From Balanoglossus misakiensis (Eukaryota > Hemichordata): DNA of 64,000 nucleotides. The stretch is taken from positions 1,178,001 to 1,242,000 of the forward strand of contig CM082596.2 of the NCBI GenBank assembly GCA_040954595.2. Reading direction: 5' to 3'. A model generated the notes under the pieces. It saw only the letters and a program-made list of their open reading frames with translations. It did no database searches and was not told where the DNA came from. Of this stretch, positions 26,201 to 41,800 are shown piece by piece. Numbering within the stretch: position 1 is the first letter of the stretch; every line of letters begins with the position of its first letter. A program made the position numbers and the translations under genes.

Positions 26201-29200
26201 GGAATTTTCGAAATTTGGTGATTTTTTGATAAAAATCATGGGTTATAGCTCAGGAAAATCGCGAAAAATCGACCATTTTTCGACTTTGGGAATTTTCGAA
26301 ATTTGGTGATTTTTTCATAAAAACCATGGGTTATAGCTCAGGAAAATCGCGAAAAATCGACCATTTTTCGACTTTGGGAATTTTCGAAATTTGGTGATTT
26401 TTTGATAAAAATCATGGGTTATAGCTCAGGAAAATCGCGAAAAATCGACCATTTTTCGACTTTGGGAATTTTCGAAATTTGGTGATTTTTTGATAAAAAT
26501 CATGGGTTATAGCTCAGGAAAATCGCGAAAAATCGACCATTTTTCGACTTTGGGAATTTTCGAAATTTGGTGATTTTTTGATAAAAATCATGGGTTATAG
26601 CTCAGGAAAATCGCGAAAAATCGACCATTTTTCGACTTTGGGAATTTTCGAAATTTGGTGATTTTTTGATAAAAATCATGGGTTATAGCTCAGGAAAATC
26701 GCGAAAAATCGACCATTTTTCGACTTTGGGGAATTTTCGAAATTTGGTGATTTTTTCATTAAAAAGCATGGGTTATAGCTCAGGAAAATCGCGAAAAATC
26801 GACCATTTTCGACTTTGGGAATTTTCGAAATTTGGTGATTTTTTGATAAAAATCATGGGTTATAGCTCAGGAAAATCGCGAAAAATCGACCATTTTTCGA
26901 CTTTGGGAATTTTCGAAATTTGGTGATTTTTTGATAAAAATCATGGGTTATAGCTCAGGAAAATCGCGAAAAATCGACCATTTTTCGACTTTGGGAATTT
27001 TCGAAATTTGGTGATTTTTTTGATAAAAATCATGGGTTATAGCTCAGGAAAATCGCGAAAAATCGACCATTTTTCGACTTTGGGAATTTTCGAAATTTGG
27101 TGATTTTTTGATAAAAATCATGGTTATAGCTCAGGAAAATCGCGAAAAATCGACCATTTTTCGACTTTGGGAATTTTCGAAATTTGGTGATTTTTTGATA
27201 AAAATCATGGGTTATAGCTCAGGAAAATCGCGAAAAATCGACCATTTTTCGACTTTGGGAATTTTCGAAATTTGGTGATTTTTTGATAAAAATCATGGGT
27301 TATAGCTCAGGAAAATCGCGAAAAATCGACCATTTTTTCGACTTTGGGAATTTTCGAAATTTGGTGATTTTTTGATAAAAATCATGGGTTATAGCTCAGG
27401 AAAATCGCGAAAAATCGACCATTTTTCGACTTTGGGAATTTTCGAAATTTGGTGATTTTTTTGATAAAAATCATGGGTTATAGCTCAGGAAAATCGCGAA
27501 AAATCGACCATTTTTCGACTTTGGGAATTTTCGAAATTTGGTGATTTTTTCATAAAAAATCATGGGTTATAGCTCAGGAAAAATCGCGAAAAATCGACCA
27601 TTTTTCGACTTTGGGAATTTTCGAAATTTGGTGATTTTTGATAAAAATCATGGGTTATAGCTCAGGAAAATCGCGAAAAATCGACCATTTTTCGACTTTG
27701 GGAATTTTCGAAATTTGGTGATTTTTTCATAAAAATCATGGGTTATAGCTCAGGAAAATCGCGAAAACATCGACCATTTTTCGACTTTGGGAATTTTCGA
27801 AATTTGGTGATTTTTTGATAAAAATCATGGGTTATAGCTCAGGAAAATCGCGAAAAATCGACCATTTTTCGACTTTGGGAATTTCGAAATTTGGTGATTT
27901 TTTGATAAAATCATGGGTTATAGCTCAGGAAAATCGCGAAAAATCGACCATTTTTCGACTTTGGAATTTTCGAAATTTGGTGATTTTTTGATAAAAATCA
28001 TGGGTTATAGCTCAGGAAAATCGCGAAAAATCGACCATTTTTCGACTTTGGGAATTTTCGAAATTTGGTGATTTTTTGCATAAAAACCATGGGTTATAGC
28101 TCAGGAAAATCGCGAAAAATCGACCATTTTTCGACTTTGGGAATTTTCGAAATTTGGTGATTTTTTCATAAAAATCATGGGTTATAGCTCAGGAAAATCG
28201 CGAAAATCGACCATTTTTCGACTTTGGGAATTTTCGAAATTTGGTGATTTTTTGATAAAAACCATGGTTATAGCTCAGGAAAATCGCGAAAAATCGACCA
28301 TTTTTCGACTTTGGGAATTTTCGAAATTTGGTGATTTTTGATAAAAATCATGGGTTATAGCTCAGGAAAATCGCGAAAATCGACCATTTTTCGACTTTGG
28401 GAATTTTCGAAATTTGGTGATTTTTTGATAAAAATCATGGGTTATAGCTCAGGAAAATCGCGAAAAATCGACCATTTTTCGACTTTGGGAATTTTCGAAA
28501 TTTGGTGATTTTTTGATAAAAACCATGGGTTATAGCTCAGGAAAATCGCGAAAAATCGACCATTTTTCGACTTTGGGAATTTTCGAAATTTGGTGATTTT
28601 TTATAAAAAGCATGGGTTATAGCTCAGGAAAATCGCGAAAAATCGACCATTTTCGACTTTGGGAATTTTTCGAAATTTGGTGTTTTTTGATAAAAATCAT
28701 GGTTATAGCTCAGGAAAATCGCGAAAAATCGACCATTTTTTCGACTTTGGGAATTTTCGAAATTTGGTGATTTTTGATAAAATCATGGGTTATAGCTCAG
28801 GAAATCGCGAAAATCGACCATTTTCGACTTTGGAATTTTCGAAATTTGGTGATTTTTTGAAAAAAATCATGGGTATAGCTCAGGAAAATCGCGAAAAATC
28901 GACCATTTTTCGACTTTGGGAATTTCGAATTTGGTGATTTTTTGATAAAAATCATGGGTTATAGCTCAGGAAAATCGCGAAAAATCGACCATTTTCGACT
29001 TTGGGAATTTTCGAAATTTGGTGATTTTTTGATAAAAATCATGGGTTATAGCTCAGGAAAATCGCGAAAAATCGACCATTTTTCGACTTTGGGAATTTTC
29101 GAAATTGGTGATTTTTTGATAAAATCATGGGTTATAGCTCAGGAAAATCGCGAAAAATCGACCATTTTCGACTTTGGGATTTTCGAATTTGGTGAGTTTT

Positions 29201-29753
29201 TGTATAAACTCATGGGTTATAGCTCAGGAAAATCGCGAAAAATCGACCATTTTTCGACTTTGGGAATTTTCGAAATTTGGTGATTTTTGATAAAAAAATC
29301 ATGGGTAAGCTCAGGAAAATCGCGAAAAAACGACCATTTTTCGACTTTGGGAATTTTCGAAATTTGGTGATTTTTGATAAAAATCATGGGTTATAGCTCA
29401 GGAAAATCGCGAAAAATCGACCATTTTTCGACTTTGGGAATTTCGAAATTTGGTGATTTTTCATAAAATCATGGGTATAGCTCAGGAAAATCGCGAAAAA
29501 TCGACCATTTTTCGACTTTGGAATTTTCGAAATTTGGTGATTTTTTGATAAAAATCATGGGTTATAGCTCAGGAAATCGCGAAAAATCGACAATTTTTCG
29601 ATTTGGGAATTTTCGAAATTTGGTGATTTTTTGATAACAATCATGGGTTATAGCTCAGATCGACCATTTTTCGACTTTGGGGAATTTTCGAAATTTGGTG
29701 ATTTTTTTGATAAAACTCATGGGTTATAGCTCAGGGAAAAATCGCGAAAATCG
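17088..29753 (+). repeat. Satellite array, family A, forward orientation, indel-rich part
   Basis: The same 88-bp family A monomer now reads CATGGGTTATAGCTCAGG on the plus strand. Many units carry one-base losses or gains in A, T or G runs, such as AAAATCGACC for AAAAATCGACC, TTTTTGAT for TTTTTTGAT, or GGTATAG for GGTTATAG. Substitutions remain rare. That pattern fits uncorrected long-read consensus better than real divergence. The segment ends at the run of Ns. Confidence 0.95.
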
Positions 29754-29853
29754 NNNNNNNNNNNNNNNNNNNNNNNNNNNNNNNNNNNNNNNNNNNNNNN
29801 NNNNNNNNNNNNNNNNNNNNNNNNNNNNNNNNNNNNNNNNNNNNNNNNNNNNN
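29754..29853. other. Assembly gap of exactly 100 N inside the satellite
   Basis: There are 100 consecutive Ns, flanked on both sides by family A monomers in the same forward orientation. A length of exactly 100 is a common placeholder for a gap of unknown size, so the true array length cannot be read from this window. The units just left of the gap are heavily damaged by indels, as expected at a contig end. Confidence 0.98.
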
Positions 29854-32800
29854 GACCATTTTTCGACTTTGGGAATTTTCGAAATTTGGTGATTTTTTGA
29901 TAAAAGCATGGGTTATAGCTCAGGAAAATCGCGAAAATCGACCATTTTTCGACTTTGGGAATTTTCGAAATTTGGTGATTTTTTCATAAAAAGCCATGGG
30001 TTATAGCTCAGGAAAATCGCGAAAAATCGACCATTTTTCGACTTTGGGAATTTTCGAAATTTGGTGATTTTTTCATAAAAACATGGGTTATAGCTCAGGA
30101 AAATCGCGAAAATCGACCATTTTTCGACTTTGGGAATTTTCGAAATTTGGTGATTTTTTGATAAAAAGCCATGGGTTATAGCTCAGGAAAATCGCGAAAA
30201 ATCGACCATTTTTCGACTTTGGGAATTTTCGAAATTTGGTGATTTTTTGATAAAAAGCATGGGTTATAGCTCAGGAAAATCGCGAAAAATCGACCATTTT
30301 TCGACTTTGGGAATTTTCGAAATTTGGTGATTTTTTCATAAAAATCATGGGTTATAGCTCAGGAAAATCGCGAAAAATCGACCATTTTTCGACTTTGGGA
30401 ATTTTCGAAATTTGGTGATTTTTTGATAAAAATCATGGGTTATAGCTCAGGAAAATCGCGAAAAATCGACCATTTTTCGACTTTGGGAATTTTCGAAATT
30501 TGGTGATTTTTTGATAAAAAGCATGGGTTATAGCTCAGGAAAATCGCGAAAAATCGACCATTTTTCGACTTTGGGAATTTTCGAAATTTGGTGATTTTTT
30601 GATAAAAAGCATGGGTTATAGCTCAGGAAAATCGCGAAAAATCGACCATTTTTCGACTTTGGGAATTTTCGAAATTTGGTGATTTTTTCATAAAAATCAT
30701 GGGTTATAGCTCAGGAAAATCGCGAAAAATCGACCATTTTTCGACTTTGGGAATTTTCGAAATTTGGTGATTTTTTGATAAAAATCATGGGTTATAGCTC
30801 AGGAAAATCGCGAAAAATCGACCATTTTTCGACTTTGGGAATTTTCGAAATTTGGTGATTTTTTGATAAAAAGCATGGGTTATAGCTCAGGAAAATCGCG
30901 AAAAATCGACCATTTTTCGACTTTGGGAATTTTCGAAATTTGGTGATTTTTTGATAAAAAGCATGGGTTATAGCTCAGGAAAATCGCGAAAAATCGACCA
31001 TTTTTCGACTTTGGGAATTTTCGAAATTTGGTGATTTTTTGATAAAAATCATGGGTTATAGCTCAGGAAAATCGCGAAAAATCGACCATTTTTCGACTTT
31101 GGGAATTTTCGAAATTTGGTGATTTTTTGATAAAAATCATGGGTTATAGCTCAGGAAAATCGCGAAAAATCGACCATTTTTCGACTTTGGGAATTTTCGA
31201 AATTTGGTGATTTTTTGATAAAAATCATGGGTTATAGCTCAGGAAAATCGCGAAAAATCGACCATTTTTCGACTTTGGGAATTTTCGAAATTTGGTGATT
31301 TTTTGATAAAAATCATGGGTTATAGCTCAGGAAAATCGCGAAAAATCGACCATTTTTCGACTTTGGGAATTTTCGAAATTTGGTGATTTTTTCATAAAAA
31401 TCATGGGTTATAGCTCAGGAAAATCGCGAAAAATCGACCATTTTTCGACTTTGGGAATTTTCGAAATTTGGTGATTTTTTGATAAAAATCATGGGTTATA
31501 GCTCAGGAAAATCGCGAAAAATCGACCATTTTTCGACTTTGGGAATTTTCGAAATTTGGTGATTTTTTGATAAAAATCATGGGTTATAGCTCAGGAAAAT
31601 CGCGAAAAATCGACCATTTTTCGACTTTGGAATTTTCGAAATTTGGTGATTTTTTGATAAAAATCATGGGTTATAGCTCAGGAAAATCGCGAAAAATCGA
31701 CCATTTTTCGACTTTGGGAATTTTCGAAATTTGGTGATTTTTTGATAAAAATCATGGGTTATAGCTCAGGAAAATCGCGAAAAATCGACCATTTTTCGAC
31801 TTTGGGAATTTTCGAAATTTGGTGATTTTTTGATAAAAATCATGGGTTATAGCTCAGGAAAATCGCGAAAAATCGACCATTTTTCGACTTTGGGAATTTT
31901 CGAAATTTGGTGATTTTTTGATAAAAACCATGGGTTATAGCTCAGGAAAATCGCGAAAAATCGACCATTTTTCGACTTTGGGAATTTTCGAAATTTGGTG
32001 ATTTTTTCATAAAAATCATGGGTTATAGCTCAGGAAAATCGCGAAAAATCGACCATTTTTCGACTTTGGGAATTTTCGAAATTTGGTGATTTTTTCATAA
32101 AAATCATGGGTTATAGCTCAGGAAAATCGCGAAAAATCGACCATTTTTCGACTTTGGGAATTTTCGAAATTTGGTGATTTTTTGATAAAAATCATGGGTT
32201 ATAGCTCAGGAAAATCGCGAAAAATCGACCATTTTTCGACTTTGGGAATTTTCGAAATTTGGTGATTTTTTGATAAAAATCATGGGTTATAGCTCAGGAA
32301 AATCGCGAAAAATCGACCATTTTTCGACTTTGGGAATTTTCGAAATTTGGTGATTTTTTTTGATAAAAATCATGGGTTATAGCTCAGGAAAATCGCGAAA
32401 AATCGACCATTTTTCGACTTTGGGAATTTTCGAAATTTGGTGATTTTTATAAAAATCATGGGTTATAGCTCAGGAAAATCGCGAAAAATCGACCATTTTT
32501 CGACTTTGGGAATTTTCGAAATTTGGTGATTTTTTGATAAAATCATGGGTTATAGCTCAGGAAAATCGCGAAAAATCGACCATTTTTCGACTTTGGGAAT
32601 TTTCGAAATTTGGTGATTTTTTGATAAAAATCATGGGTTATAGCTCAGGAAAATCGCGAAAAATCGACCATTTTTCGACTTTGGGAATTTTCGAAATTTG
32701 GTGATTTTTTGATAAAAAGCATGGGTTATAGCTCAGGAAAATCGCGAAAAATCGACCATTTTTCGACTTTGGGAATTTTCGAAATTTGGTGATTTTTTGA

Positions 32801-35800
32801 TAAAAAGCATGGGTTATAGCTCAGGAAAATCGCGAAAAATCGACCATTTTTCGACTTTGGGAATTTTCGAAATTTGGTGATTTTTTGATAAAAATCATGG
32901 GTTATAGCTCAGGAAAATCGCGAAAAATCGACCATTTTTCGACTTTGGGAATTTTCGAAATTTGGTGATTTTTTGATAAAAATCATGGTTTATAGCTCAG
33001 GAAAATCGCGAAAAATCGACCATTTTTCGACTTTGGGAATTTTCGAAATTTGGTGATTTTTTGATAAAAATCATGGGTTATAGCTCAGGAAAATCGCGAA
33101 AAATCGACCATTTTTCGACTTTGGGAATTTTCGAAATTTGGTGATTTTTTCATAAAAATCATGGGTTATAGCTCAGGAAAATCGCGAAAAATCGACCATT
33201 TTTCGACTTTGGGAATTTTCGAAATTTGGTGATTTTTTCATAAAAATCATGGGTTATAGCTCAGGAAAATCGCGAAAAATCGACCATTTTTCGACTTTGG
33301 GAATTTTCGAAATTTGGTGATTTTTTGATAAAAATCATGGGTTATAGCTCAGGAAAATCGCGAAAAATCGACCATTTTTCGACTTTGGGAATTTTCGAAA
33401 TTTGGTGATTTTTTGATAAAAATCATGGGTTATAGCTCAGGAAAATCGCGAAAAATCGACCATTTTTCGACTTTGGGAATTTTCGAAATTTGGTGATTTT
33501 TTGATAAAAATCATGGGTTATAGCTCAGGAAAATCGCGAAAAATCGACCATTTTTCGACTTTGGGAATTTTCGAAATTTGGTGATTTTTTGATAAAAATC
33601 ATGGGTTATAGCTCAGGAAAATCGCGAAAAATCGACCATTTTTCGACTTTGGGAATTTTCGAAATTTGGTGATTTTTTGATAAAAATCATGGGTTATAGC
33701 TCAGGAAAATCGCGAAAAATCGACCATTTTTCGACTTTGGGAATTTTCGAAATTTGGTGATTTTTTGATAAAAATCATGGGTTATAGCTCAGGAAAATCG
33801 CGAAAAATCGACCATTTTTCGACTTTGGGAATTTTCGAAATTTGGTGATTTTTTCATAAAAATCATGGGTTATAGCTCAGGAAAATCGCGAAAAATCGAC
33901 CATTTTTCGACTTTGGGAATTTTCGAAATTTGGTGATTTTTTCATAAAAATCATGGTTATAGCTCAGGAAAATCGCGAAAAATCGACCATTTTTCGACTT
34001 TGGGAATTTTCGAAATTTGGTGATTTTTTGATAAAAATCATGGGTTATAGCTCAGGAAAATCGCGAAAAATCGACCATTTTTCGACTTTGGGAATTTTCG
34101 AAATTTGGTGATTTTTTGATAAAAATCATGGGTTATAGCTCAGGAAAATCGCGAAAAATCGACCATTTTTCGACTTTGGGAATTTTCGAAATTTGGTGAT
34201 TTTTTCATAAAAATCATGGGTTATAGCTCAGGAAAATCGCGAAAAATCGACCATTTTTCGACTTTGGGAATTTTCGAAATTTGGTGATTTTTTCATAAAA
34301 ATCATGGGTTATAGCTCAGGAAAATCGCGAAAAATCGACCATTTTTCGACTTTGGGAATTTTCGAAATTTGGTGATTTTTTCATATAAACCATGGGTTAT
34401 AGCTCAGGAAAATCGCGAAAAATCGACCATTTTTCGACTTTGGGAATTTTCGAAATTTGGTGATTTTTTGATAAAAATCATGGGTTATAGCTCAGGAAAA
34501 TCGCGAAAAATCGACCATTTTTCGACTTTGGGAATTTTCGAAATTTGGTGATTTTTTGATAAAAATCATGGGTTATAGCTCAGGAAAATCGCGAAAAATC
34601 GACCATTTTTCGACTTTGGGAATTTTCGAAATTTGGTGATTTTTTGATAAAAATCATGGGTTATAGCTCAGGAAAATCGCGAAAAATCGACCATTTTTCG
34701 ACTTTGGGAATTTTCGAAATTTGGTGATTTTTTGATAAAAATCATGGGTTATAGCTCAGGAAAATCGCGAAAAATCGACCATTTTTCGACTTTGGGAATT
34801 TTCGAAATTTGGTGATTTTTTCATAAAAAGCATGGGTTATAGCTCAGGAAAATCGCGAAAAATCGACCATTTTTCGACTTTGGGAATTTTCGAAATTTGG
34901 TGATTTTTTGATAAAAATCATGGGTTATAGCTCAGGAAAATCGCGAAAAATCGACCATTTTTCGACTTTGGGAATTTTCGAAATTTGGTGATTTTTTGAT
35001 AAAAATCATGGGTTATAGCTCAGGAAAATCGCGAAAAATCGACCATTTTTCGACTTTGGGAATTTTCGAAATTTGGTGATTTTTTGATAAAAATCATGGG
35101 TTATAGCTCAGGAAAATCGCGAAAAATCGACCATTTTTCGACTTTGGGAATTTTCGAAATTTGGTGATTTTTTCATAAAAACCATGGGTTATAGCTCAGG
35201 AAAATCGCGAAAAATCGACCATTTTTCGACTTTGGGAATTTTCGAAATTTGGTGATTTTTTGATAAAAATCATGGGTTATAGCTCAGGAAAATCGCGAAA
35301 AATCGACCATTTTTCGACTTTGGGAATTTCGAAATTTGGTGATTTTTTGATAAAAATCATGGGTTATAGCTCAGGAAAATCGCGAAAAATCGACCATTTT
35401 TCGACTTTGGGAATTTTCGAAATTTGGTGATTTTTTGATAAAAATCATGGGTTATAGCTCAGGAAAATCGCGAAAAATCGACCATTTTTCGACTTTGGGA
35501 ATTTTCGAAATTTGGTGATTTTTTGATAAAAAATCATGGGTTATAGCTCAGGAAAATCGCGAAAAATCGACCATTTTTCGACTTTGGGAATTTTCGAAAT
35601 TTGGTGATTTTTTCATAAAAATCATGGGTTATAGCTCAGGAAAATCGCGAAAAATCGACCATTTTTCGACTTTGGGAATTTTCGAAATTTGGTGATTTTT
35701 TGATAAAAATCATGGGTTATAGCTCAGGAAAATCGCGAAAAATCGACCATTTTTCGACTTTGGGAATTTTCGAAATTTGGTGATTTTTTGATAAAAATCA

Positions 35801-38800
35801 TGGGTTATAGCTCAGGAAAATCGCGAAAAATCGACCATTTTTCGACTTTGGGAATTTTCGAAATTTGGTGATTTTTTGATAAAAATCATGGGTTATAGCT
35901 CAGGAAAATCGCGAAAAATCGACCATTTTTCGACTTTGGGAATTTTCGAAATTTGGTGATTTTTTGATAAAAATCATGGGTTATAGCTCAGGAAAATCGC
36001 GAAAAATCGACCATTTTTCGACTTTGGGAATTTTCGAAATTTGGTGATTTTTTGATAAAAATCATGGGTTATAGCTCAGGAAAATCGCGAAAAATCGACC
36101 ATTTTTCGACTTTGGGAATTTTCGAAATTTGGTGATTTTTTGATAAAAACATGGGTTATAGCTCAGGAAAATCGCGAAAAATCGACCATTTTTCGACTTT
36201 GGGAATTTTCGAAATTTGGTGATTTTTTCATAAAAATCATGGGTTATAGCTCAGGAAAATCGCGAAAAATCGACCATTTTTCGACTTTGGGAATTTTCGA
36301 AATTTGGTGATTTTTTCATAAAAACCATGGGTTATAGCTCAGGAAAATCGCGAAAAATCGACCATTTTTCGACTTTGGGAATTTTCGAAATTTGGTGATT
36401 TTTTGATAAAAATCATGGGTTATAGCTCAGGAAAATCGCGAAAAATCGACCATTTTTCGACTTTGGGAATTTTCGAAATTTGGTGATTTTTTGATAAAAA
36501 TCATGGGTTATAGCTCAGGAAAATCGCGAAAAATCGACCATTTTTCGACTTTGGGAATTTTCGAAATTTGGTGATTTTTTCATTAAAAACCATGGGTTAT
36601 AGCTCAGGAAAATCGCGAAAAATCGACCATTTTTCGACTTTGGGAATTTTCGAAATTTGGTGATTTTTTCATAAAAATCATGGGTTATAGCTCAGGAAAA
36701 TCGCGAAAAATCGACCATTTTTCGACTTTGGGAATTTTCGAAATTTGGTGATTTTTTGATAAAAACCATGGGTTATAGCTCAGGAAAATCGCGAAAAATC
36801 GACCATTTTTCGACTTTGGGAATTTTCGAAATTTGGTGATTTTTTGATAAAAATCATGGGTTATAGCTCAGGAAAATCGCGAAAAATCGACCATTTTTCG
36901 ACTTTGGGAATTTTCGAAATTTGGTGATTTTTTGATAAAAAGCATGGGTTATAGCATAGCTCAGGAAAATCGCGAAAAATCGACCATTTTTCGACTTTGG
37001 GAATTTTCGAAATTTGGTGATTTTTTGATAAAAAGCCATGGGTTATAGCTCAGGAAAATCGCGAAAAATCGACCATTTTTCGACTTTGGGAATTTTCGAA
37101 ATTTGGTGATTTTTTGATAAAAATCATGGGTTATAGCTCAGGAAAATCGCGAAAAATCGACCATTTTTCGACTTTGGGAATTTTCGAAATTTGGTGATTT
37201 TTTGATAAAAACCATGGGTTATAGCTCAGGAAAATCGCGAAAAATCGACCATTTTTCGACTTTGGGAATTTTCGAAATTTGGTGATTTTTTGATAAAAAT
37301 CATGGGTTATAGCTCAGGAAAATCGCGAAAAATCGACCATTTTTCGACTTTGGGAATTTTCGAAATTTGGTGATTTTTTGATAAAAATCATGGGTTATAG
37401 CTCAGGAAAATCGCGAAAAATCGACCATTTTTCGACTTTGGGAATTTTCGAAATTTGGTGATTTTTTGATAAAAATCATGGGTTATAGCTCAGGAAAATC
37501 GCGAAAAATCGACCATTTTTCGACTTTGGGAATTTTCGAAATTTGGTGATTTTTTGATAAAAATCATGGGTTATAGCTCAGGAAAATCGCGAAAAATCGA
37601 CCATTTTTCGACTTTGGGAATTTTCGAAATTTGGTGATTTTTTGATAAAAATCATGGGTTATAGCTCAGGAAAATCGCGAAAAATCGACCATTTTTCGAC
37701 TTTGGGAATTTTCGAAATTTGGTGATTTTTTGATAAAAATCATGGGTTATAGCTCAGGAAAATCGCGAAAAATCGACCATTTTTCGACTTTGGGAATTTT
37801 CGAAATTTGGTGATTTTTTGATAAAAATCATGGGTTATAGCTCAGGAAAATCGCGAAAAATCGACCATTTTTCGACTTTGGGAATTTTCGAAATTTGGTG
37901 ATTTTTTGATAAAAATCATGGGTTATAGCTCAGGAAAATCGCGAAAAATCGACCATTTTTCGACTTTGGGAATTTTCGAAATTTGGTGATTTTTTGATAA
38001 AAATCATGGGTTATAGCTCAGGAAAATCGCGAAAAATCGACCATTTTTCGACTTTGGGAATTTTCGAAATTTGGTGATTTTTTGATAAAATCATGGGTTA
38101 TAGCTCAGGAAAATCGCGAAAAATCGACCATTTTTCGACTTTGGGAATTTTCGAAATTTGGTGATTTTTTGATAAAAATCATGGGTTATAGCTCAGGAAA
38201 ATCGCGAAAAATCGACCATTTTTCGACTTTGGGAATTTTCGAAATTTGGTGATTTTTGATAAAAATCATGGGTTATAGCTCAGGAAAATCGCGAAAAATC
38301 GACCATTTTTTCGACTTTGGGAATTTTCGAAATTTGGTGATTTTTTGATAAAAATCATGGGTTATAGCTCAGGAAAATCGCGAAAAATCGACCATTTTTC
38401 GACTTTGGGAATTTTCGAAATTTGGTGATTTTTTGATAAAAATCATGGGTTATAGCTCAGGAAAATCGCGAAAAATCGACCATTTTTCGACTTTGGGAAT
38501 TTTCGAAATTTGGTGATTTTTTGATAAAAATCATGGGTTATAGCTCAGGAAAATCGCGAAAAATCGACCATTTTTCGACTTTGGGAATTTTCGAAATTTG
38601 GTGATTTTTTGATAAAAATCATGGGTTATAGCTCAGGAAAATCGCGAAAAATCGACCATTTTTCGACTTTGGGAATTTTCGAAATTTGGTGATTTTTTGA
38701 TAAAAATCATGGGTTATAGCTCAGGAAAATCGCGAAAAATCGACCATTTTTCGACTTTGGGAATTTTCGAAATTTGGTGATTTTTTGATAAAATCATGGG

Positions 38801-41800
38801 TTATAGCTCAGGAAAATCGCGAAAAATCGACCATTTTTCGACTTTGGGAATTTTCGAAATTTGGTGATTTTTTGATAAAAATCATGGGTTATAGCTCAGG
38901 AAAATCGCGAAAAATCGACCATTTTTCGACTTTGGGAATTTTCGAAATTTGGTGATTTTTTGATAAAAGCATGGGTTATAGCTCAGGAAAATCGCGAAAA
39001 ATCGACCATTTTTCGACTTTGGGAATTTTCGAAATTTGGTGATTTTTTGATAAAAAGCATGGGTTATAGCTCAGGAAAATCGCGAAAATCGACCATTTTT
39101 CGACTTTGGGAATTTTCGAAATTTGGTGATTTTTTCATAAAAATCATGGGTTATAGCTCAGGAAAATCGCGAAAAATCGACCATTTTTCGACTTTGGGAA
39201 TTTTCGAAATTTGGTGATTTTTCATAAAAATCATGGGTTATAGCTCAGGAAAATCGCGAAAAATCGACCATTTTTCGACTTTGGGAATTTTCGAAATTTG
39301 GTGATTTTTGATAAAAATCATGGGTTATAGCTCAGGAAAATCGCGAAAAATCGACCATTTTTCGACTTTGGGAATTTTCGAAATTTGGTGATTTTTTGAT
39401 AAAAATCATGGGTTATAGCTCAGGAAAATCGCGAAAATCGACCATTTTTCGACTTTGGGAATTTTCGAATTTGGTGATTTTTTGATAAAAGCATGGGTTA
39501 TAGCTCAGGAAAATCGCGAAAAATCGACCATTTTCGACTTTGGGATTTTCGAAATTTGGTGATTTTTTGATAAAAATCATGGGTTATAGCTCAGGAAAAT
39601 CGCGAAAAATCGACCATTTTTCGACTTTGGGAATTTTCGAAATTTGGTGATTTTTTGATAAAAATCATGGGTTATAGCTCAGGAAAATCGCGAAAAATCG
39701 ACCATTTTTCGACTTTGGGAATTTTCGAAATTTGGTGATTTTTTGATAAAAATCATGGGTTATAGCTCAGGAAAATCGCGAAAAATCGACCATTTTTCGA
39801 CTTTGGAAATTTTCGAAATTTGGTGATTTTTTTCATAAAAATCATGGGTTATAGCTCAGGAAAATCGCGAAAATCGACCATTTTTCGACTTTGGGAATTT
39901 TCGAAATTTGGTGATTTTTTGATAAAAATCATGGGTTATAGCTCAGGAAAATCGCGAAAAATCGACCATTTTTCGACTTTGGGAATTTTCGAAATTTGGT
40001 GATTTTTTGATAAAAATCATGGGTTATAGCTCAGGAAAATCGCGAAAAATCGACCATTTTTCGACTTTGGGAATTTTCGAAATTTGGTGATTTTTTGATA
40101 AAAATCATGGGTTATAGCTCAGGAAAATCGCGAAAAATCGACCATTTTTCGACTTTGGGAATTTTTCGAAATTTGGTGATTTTTTCATAAAAATCATGGG
40201 TTATAGCTCAGGAAAATCGCGAAAAATCGACCATTTTTCGACTTTGGGAATTTTCGAAATTTGGTGATTTTTTGATAAAAATCATGGGTTATAGCTCAGG
40301 AAAATCGCGAAAAATCGACCATTTTTCGACTTTGGGAATTTTCGAAATTTGGTGATTTTTTGATAAAAATCATGGGTTATAGCTCAGGAAATCGCGAAAA
40401 ATCGTCCATTTTTCGACTTTGGGAATTTTCGAAATTTGGTGATTTTTTGATAAAAATCATGGGTTATAGCTCAGGAAAATCGCGAAAAATCGACCATTTT
40501 TCGACTTTGGGAATTTTCGAAATTTGGTGATTTTTTGATAAAAAGCATGGGTTATAGCTCAGGAAAATCGCGAAAAATCGACCATTTTTCGACTTTGGGA
40601 ATTTTCGAAATTTGGTGATTTTTTGATAAAAATCATGGGTTATAGCTCAGGAAAATCGCGAAAAATCGACCATTTTTCGACTTTGGGAATTTTCGAAATT
40701 TGGTGATTTTTTCATAAAAATCATGGGTTATAGCTCAGGAAAATCGCGAAAAATCGACCATTTTCGACTTTGGGAATTTCGAAATTTGGTGATTTTTTGA
40801 TAAAAATCATGGGTTATAGCTCAGGAAAATCGCGAAAAATCGACCATTTTTCGACTTTGGGAATTTTCGAAATTTGGTGATTTTTTGATAAAAATCATGG
40901 GTTATAGCTCAGGAAAATCGCGAAAAATCGACCATTTTTCGACTTTGGGAATTTTCGAAATTTGGTTGATTTTTTCATAAAAATCATGGGTTATAGCTCA
41001 GGAAAATCGCGAAAAATCGACCATTTTTCGACTTTGGGAATTTTCGAAATTTGATGATTTTTTCATAAAAATCATGGGTTATAGCTCAGGAAAATCGCGA
41101 AAAATCGACCATTTTCGACTTTGGGAATTTTCGAAATTTGGTGATTTTTTGATAAAAAATCATGGGTTATAGCTCAGGAAAATCGCGAAAAATCGACCAT
41201 TTTTTCGACTTTGGGAATTTTCGAAATTTGGTGATTTTTTGATAAAATCATGGGTTATAGCTCAGGAAAATCGCGAAAAATCGACCATTTTTCGACTTTG
41301 GGAATTTTCGAAATTTGGTGATTTTTTGATAAAAATCATGGGTTATAGCTCAGGAAAATCGCGAAAAAATCGACATTTTTCGACTTTGGGAATTTTCGAA
41401 ATTTGGTGATTTTTTCATAAAAATCATGGGTTATAGCTCAGGAAAATCGCGAAAAATCGACCATTTTTCGACTTTGGGAATTTTCGAAATTTGGTGATTT
41501 TTTGATAAAAATCATGGGTTATAGCTCAGGAAAATCGCGAAAAATCGACCATTTTTCGACTTTGGGAATTTTCGAAATTTGGTGATTTTTTGATAAAAAT
41601 CATGGGTTATAGCTCAGGAAAATCGCGAAAAATCGACCATTTTTCGACTTTGGGAATTTTCGAAATTTGGTGATTTTTTGATAAAAATCATGGGTTATAG
41701 CTCAGGAAAATCGCGAAAAATCGACCATTTTTCGACTTTGGGAATTTTCGAAATTTGGTGATTTTTTTCATAAAAATCATGGGTTATAGCTCAGGAAAAT

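Noticed and set aside
29677-29909. Open frames of 61-71 codons containing unknown residues
   Set aside because: They read through the 100-N gap and have no meaning.
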